64,000 nt of DNA, from positions 3,906,001 to 3,970,000 of the forward strand of contig NC_068569.1 of NCBI RefSeq assembly GCF_025698545.1, in the 5' to 3' direction. Source of the DNA: Gossypium raimondii. Taxonomy: Eukaryota > Streptophyta > Magnoliopsida > Malvales > Malvaceae. The notes below the pieces were generated by a model that saw nothing but the letters and a program-made list of their open reading frames with translations, searched no databases and was not told the DNA's origin. Positions 60,594 to 64,000 of the stretch are shown piece by piece. Position 1 is the first letter of the stretch. Each line of letters starts with the position of its first letter. The position numbers and the translations under genes were made by a program.

Positions 60594-60715
60594 AGTGTGT
60601 GAAAGCGTGTTCTAAACAAGCTCTCTTTGTAATTATCGAAAAATGCATTCAACTGGACACACTTTCCCTGACATGTCAGCAGGAAAGCTTGTTTAGCTGA
60701 GCACGCTTTCACACA
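60594..60715. repeat. Hairpin with about 30-bp imperfect stem
   Basis: GTGTGTGAAAGCGTGTTC followed by TAAACAAGCTC at the left (60596-60623) is repeated inverted at the right as AAGCTTGTTTAGCTGAGCACG followed by CTTTCACACATC (60686-60718), with one three-base bulge and a loop of about 60 bases. Transcribed RNA would fold. It looks like part of a dispersed repeat rather than a gene. Confidence 0.6.
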
Positions 60716-61619
60716 TCCTCTCCCAAAACGACCTATTTCAGTAAATCAAAAAAATGGATAAAGGACGGGTTGAAAATGTAAATTGTAATTAGGAACACAC
60801 CCAACTATGAATTATGATCTTAATTAATGAGAAAAATAAAAGGCTAATATTTTCTATATAAAACTGTAAATTTTAACTGAAAAAGGTTGTAATCATTAAG
60901 ATAATTTTATATGATCCACAATTAAGGGAGAATGGAGTAAAAAAGTGATAAATTACATGATTCAGATTCAAAGGAGAAAATGGAAATTTTGATAAAATTA
61001 TAAAGCTTGCGAGGAATTTAATTTTAATAAAAAAGAGATAACCAAACTTTTTTTATTTGGGATTAATTATGATAGTTTCATGGATCTGTTTAATGTTTCC
61101 ATGAAGTGCATCACCACTCATATGGACCAATATTAGTAGCTTTACTTTTGTTGTTGTATTACTTAAAGTGAATTGAAAAATCAAAATCTCACCCAACTTT
61201 TTTGCTTTATTAATTTTATCATTAATCTCACAACCTTCCATCAGTTCATTGAAAAATTTGGAATTATATCCATGTTTGTTGCACGTCTATGATAAAAAGA
61301 TGGCCAGATTGTTCCATGAAATTGAGTCTGCCCCACAGCCCTAGTATGATTGTTACCCCTCAGATCCCATCATAAATTTTTGGCTACAGCTGGACCAATT
61401 TGAATTTGATCAATTTTTTTTTTTACAGTAAAATTATTTGTTGAAACACGTTTTGATCTGTTACGGTTTTTTTGTATTCTTTGAGTTTTTGAATTTTATT
61501 TCTTGTTTTTTTATATCTGATATTTAAAAAATAAAGTTCAATCAATAATCATTTTCAAAGAATATGAATAAAGCAAAAACTCGAAACAGGTCACCAAGAT
61601 AATGTGAAAATTGTTGTGG
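60716..61619. other. Intergenic, no gene seen
   Basis: AT-rich with short frames only. Confidence 0.5.
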
Positions 61620-61790
61620 GCATAGACCAACCCTCTTTGTCGGCCTGCAGCACCCGTAGCAGCTCCTCCGGCGGGTGTTGAACCAGCTGTAAACCCATTC
61701 CTCGTTCAGTGGCTAGTTTAGCCACGAGGTTTGCCGCCTGGTTACCTTCCTGATATATGTGCACAACCCATACCTGTCACTCTAGCTTTA
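61620..61790 (-). mobile_element. Non-LTR retrotransposon remnant, C-terminal RNase H (RVT_3-type) domain
   Basis: On the minus strand the translation reads VWVVHIYQEGNQAANLVAKL then ATERGMGLQLVQHPPEELLR and VLQADKEG. This is the end of the RNase H-like domain found in plant LINE-type reverse transcriptases (pattern H-x-Y/F-R/Q-E-G/A-N-xx-A followed by a PPEEL segment). A TGA interrupts the frame just upstream, near 61776, and no reverse-transcriptase sequence could be followed beyond it. It is a dead fragment. Confidence 0.65.
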
Positions 61791-64000
61791 GTAAGTCTTG
61801 AAACCCAATAACTAATTTTCCATATTCTATAGGCTCATTAAGGGATAAATGCTGACCACGAGTTTTAAAGCTACTCTATACCCAATAGGGAGATTGAACC
61901 CTCAACCATTAGTTAAGGTAGGAGAGACTTTTGCCACCTCAACTAACTCCCGCAGTTAATAGAATGACTAATTTTAGTGATGAATTAGATTATATTAGAT
62001 TAAGATTTGTTTATCTAGACAATAAGTTGTCCCTTTCTTATTAATTTCCTGTAGCTTGCTTTACATTGGTATAACACCTCACTTGAAGTTTTCAATTATC
62101 AAATCAAACAGCAATGCTGCGTTCCTAAATTAAAGGCTAATCCAACCACCAAATATATTCAATTAGACTAATTGTATCTCAATCCAAATGAAGCCATGGC
62201 AAGGACTAATTTGTGAGTTTGAAAGAAAGACTTGACCCGTAGGCTAATAATAATATTATTATAATTCATAATAAAATAAAGAAAACCAATCAAAGCTTTG
62301 CTGTATTTAGCTGGATGGCAACCAAAGTTGTGAAAGATTTGTCATGGCATTAAAGTATTAATTAATCATTAAGCAACTTGCTTCATCACATTATACATTT
62401 CTCCCCTTTGTTGGTGTCTATTATGAATTGTTAATTATTATGACATGACCCATCTTAATCTTTCATTAGCATTTCTAAGCTATGGCTACTTTCTACATAT
62501 GCAATATAATATTATTACTTTGAGGTTAATTTGAGGTTCACATGAATAATAATGTCAATCTCAACATATTTCTATACGTCACTTGTAGGTTGTTGGCATG
62601 TAATTAAAGGTTGTTTTAGATCTCTAGTTAGGAACACTTCATTATATTAAAATTATTGCAACCTAAGATCTAAAATAAGGTGTACAATATCCCTCTCTAT
62701 ATATAAACAATAAAACCATTTCAATCTCTAGTTTATAATTCCTTTAATTTCTCTATCTTATGTCATTAATTTACTAATTTTATAACTTAGAATTAAGATT
62801 TTTGGTATTGATATTATTGTCAGCATAGGAGGAAGTGTATTTAAGTGTGTTGAAACACATTATCTTCTTATTTAAGAGTTGAGGAATAAGTATAGATGAC
62901 TCAAGTCATTATATAAAAAAACAAATAGAGACTGACATCAAATCTAATACAGTATATACGTATTGTAATACTATACACATACGAGTAGTGTGGAGACTGA
63001 GAGTTCCAAATTCCCAGCAAACTTTAAGTCTCTGATATCCTGCGACCGATGTGTCATTATCAAAAAAGGCTGCAACAAGCATAGCATTCATTCTGAGGGT
63101 GGGTCCCACCTATAGACGGTTTAAGCCAATAAATTGTGAACGTGGGTGATAGCAGGGCAAGGGGGCTACCCCCCTGTCGTACACCATAAGGGAGCATCCA
63201 AAAATAAAGTGTACTTTTTTTGTGGTACTTTTGGTTTGAGGGCATGCTGACCTATTCCCCCAAGAACACTAGGGTAGGGTCTCTCTTCTTTTCTTATTGC
63301 CTGGGAATTGCCCCGCCCCCTGTTTGTTTCTGTTTTTACAAAAGTAATTTTGACTAATTTATAATCATAACCATAATTATTTGGTATAGTAACGGTGATG
63401 GAAGTAAATCTGTAGTGCATCTTGTCTAGATATCTAAAAGAATTTATTAAATATATTGTTATTGAAAAAGTAAAAAATTCAAAATAAGATTAAAATGATG
63501 AGTGTCTTAACTATTTATTTATTTTTAAATATATTTTATTTGAAATTTAATTATTTTTACAAAATAAATTATATTATTATATGAATGTTTTAGATTTTAC
63601 ATAAAATTTTATAACGTAACACCATAGTTTTTAAATTTTTAACTTTATAATTTCAACTTTTCATAGATTATAATAATAAAAATTTTATATAAATTTTTTC
63701 ATGTCGTAAGTATATCACAATTTAATAGTCTTAAAAATTTAAATAAATGAAAAATATATAAGTTTTAAAATCCACTCGTAGAATTGAAATAAATTTCATA
63801 TTTAAGATGTTAGGTAATAATCTTAAAGGATAAAATATATTATAAGTTCATGTACTTTTTAAAATTTTGAAATTTAATTTTTATATTTTCGTTTTTAAGA
63901 ATTTTAGATTTTAAAGTTTAAGTTCAATTATTGATATTGTTAATTTTATTATTAAATTTGTCGGTATGACATTTAAAAATAAACTCACTTGATAATTATG
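61791..64000. other. Gene-poor end of the window
   Basis: No gene supported. 62900-63420 is less AT-rich and has three overlapping minus-strand frames of 61-84 residues; their sequence looks non-random in places (for example GQHALKPKVPQKKY) but they are frame-shifted relative to each other and match no family I know, so a decayed transposon ORF is the best guess. The last 580 bases are very AT-rich. Confidence 0.45.

Noticed and set aside
1-64000. CRISPR arrays, rRNA, organellar insertions, viral integrations
   Set aside because: Looked for by eye and not seen; a systematic tRNA or Rfam scan was not possible, so small RNA genes may have been missed.

Overview
This is nuclear DNA from a flowering plant, most likely a eudicot. 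Genes are split by many short AT-rich introns with GT..AG ends, and the gaps are AT-rich and full of decayed repeats. Every recognisable protein has a plant-specific family signature: DICER-LIKE 4, a plasma-membrane H+-ATPase with a 14-3-3 tail, a chitinase-related receptor kinase and a type-B response regulator. The general look is Malvales/cotton-like, but that is an impression and not something I could test. No bacterial, organellar, viral, CRISPR or rRNA/tRNA feature was seen. Exon boundaries were placed by hand from protein family conservation, splice dinucleotides and reading phase; every multi-exon model sums to a whole number of codons, but single coordinates may be off by a base.

Layout. 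1-3160: repeat-derived intergenic DNA including an LTR-like block. 3161-16017 (+): complete DCL4 in 25 exons (about 1655 aa), with a small transposon in intron 11. 17104-18363 (+): MCM5 pseudogene that keeps its first and last exons but lacks the middle. 18915-22942 (-): complete H+-ATPase in 13 exons (952 aa). 23489-23984: inverted-repeat element. 25551-26045 (-): ribosomal protein L39, head to head with a DCN1-like neddylation gene at 27504-30541 (+). 31108-32229 (-): secreted GH18 chitinase. 33567-36679 (-): receptor kinase whose ectodomain is a catalytically dead GH18 domain. 37135-38561: 1.4 kb foldback transposon with a 9-bp target duplication. 39169-42201 (+): metallophosphoesterase. 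45102-46948 (+): ABHD17-like alpha/beta hydrolase. 51141-53521 (+): type-B response-regulator-like gene with a pseudo-receiver. 53436-55690: duplicated copy of the 3' part of the ABHD17 gene, which has replaced the regulator's 3' end. 55700-64000: gene-poor, with another long palindrome, a hairpin and a non-LTR retrotransposon RNase H remnant.

How the parts relate. The genes are functionally independent housekeeping, signalling and silencing genes, as is usual in plants. Three local relationships are informative. (1) An apparently active secreted chitinase and a receptor kinase carrying a dead chitinase fold lie in tandem on one strand, a natural pair for studying how a chitinase became a receptor ectodomain. 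(2) A segmental duplication of ABHD17, displaced 8 kb, truncated the response regulator and gave it a new hydrophobic C-terminus. (3) Three long palindromic elements could yield long hairpin RNA, the kind of substrate the DCL4 family processes; any link is speculation.
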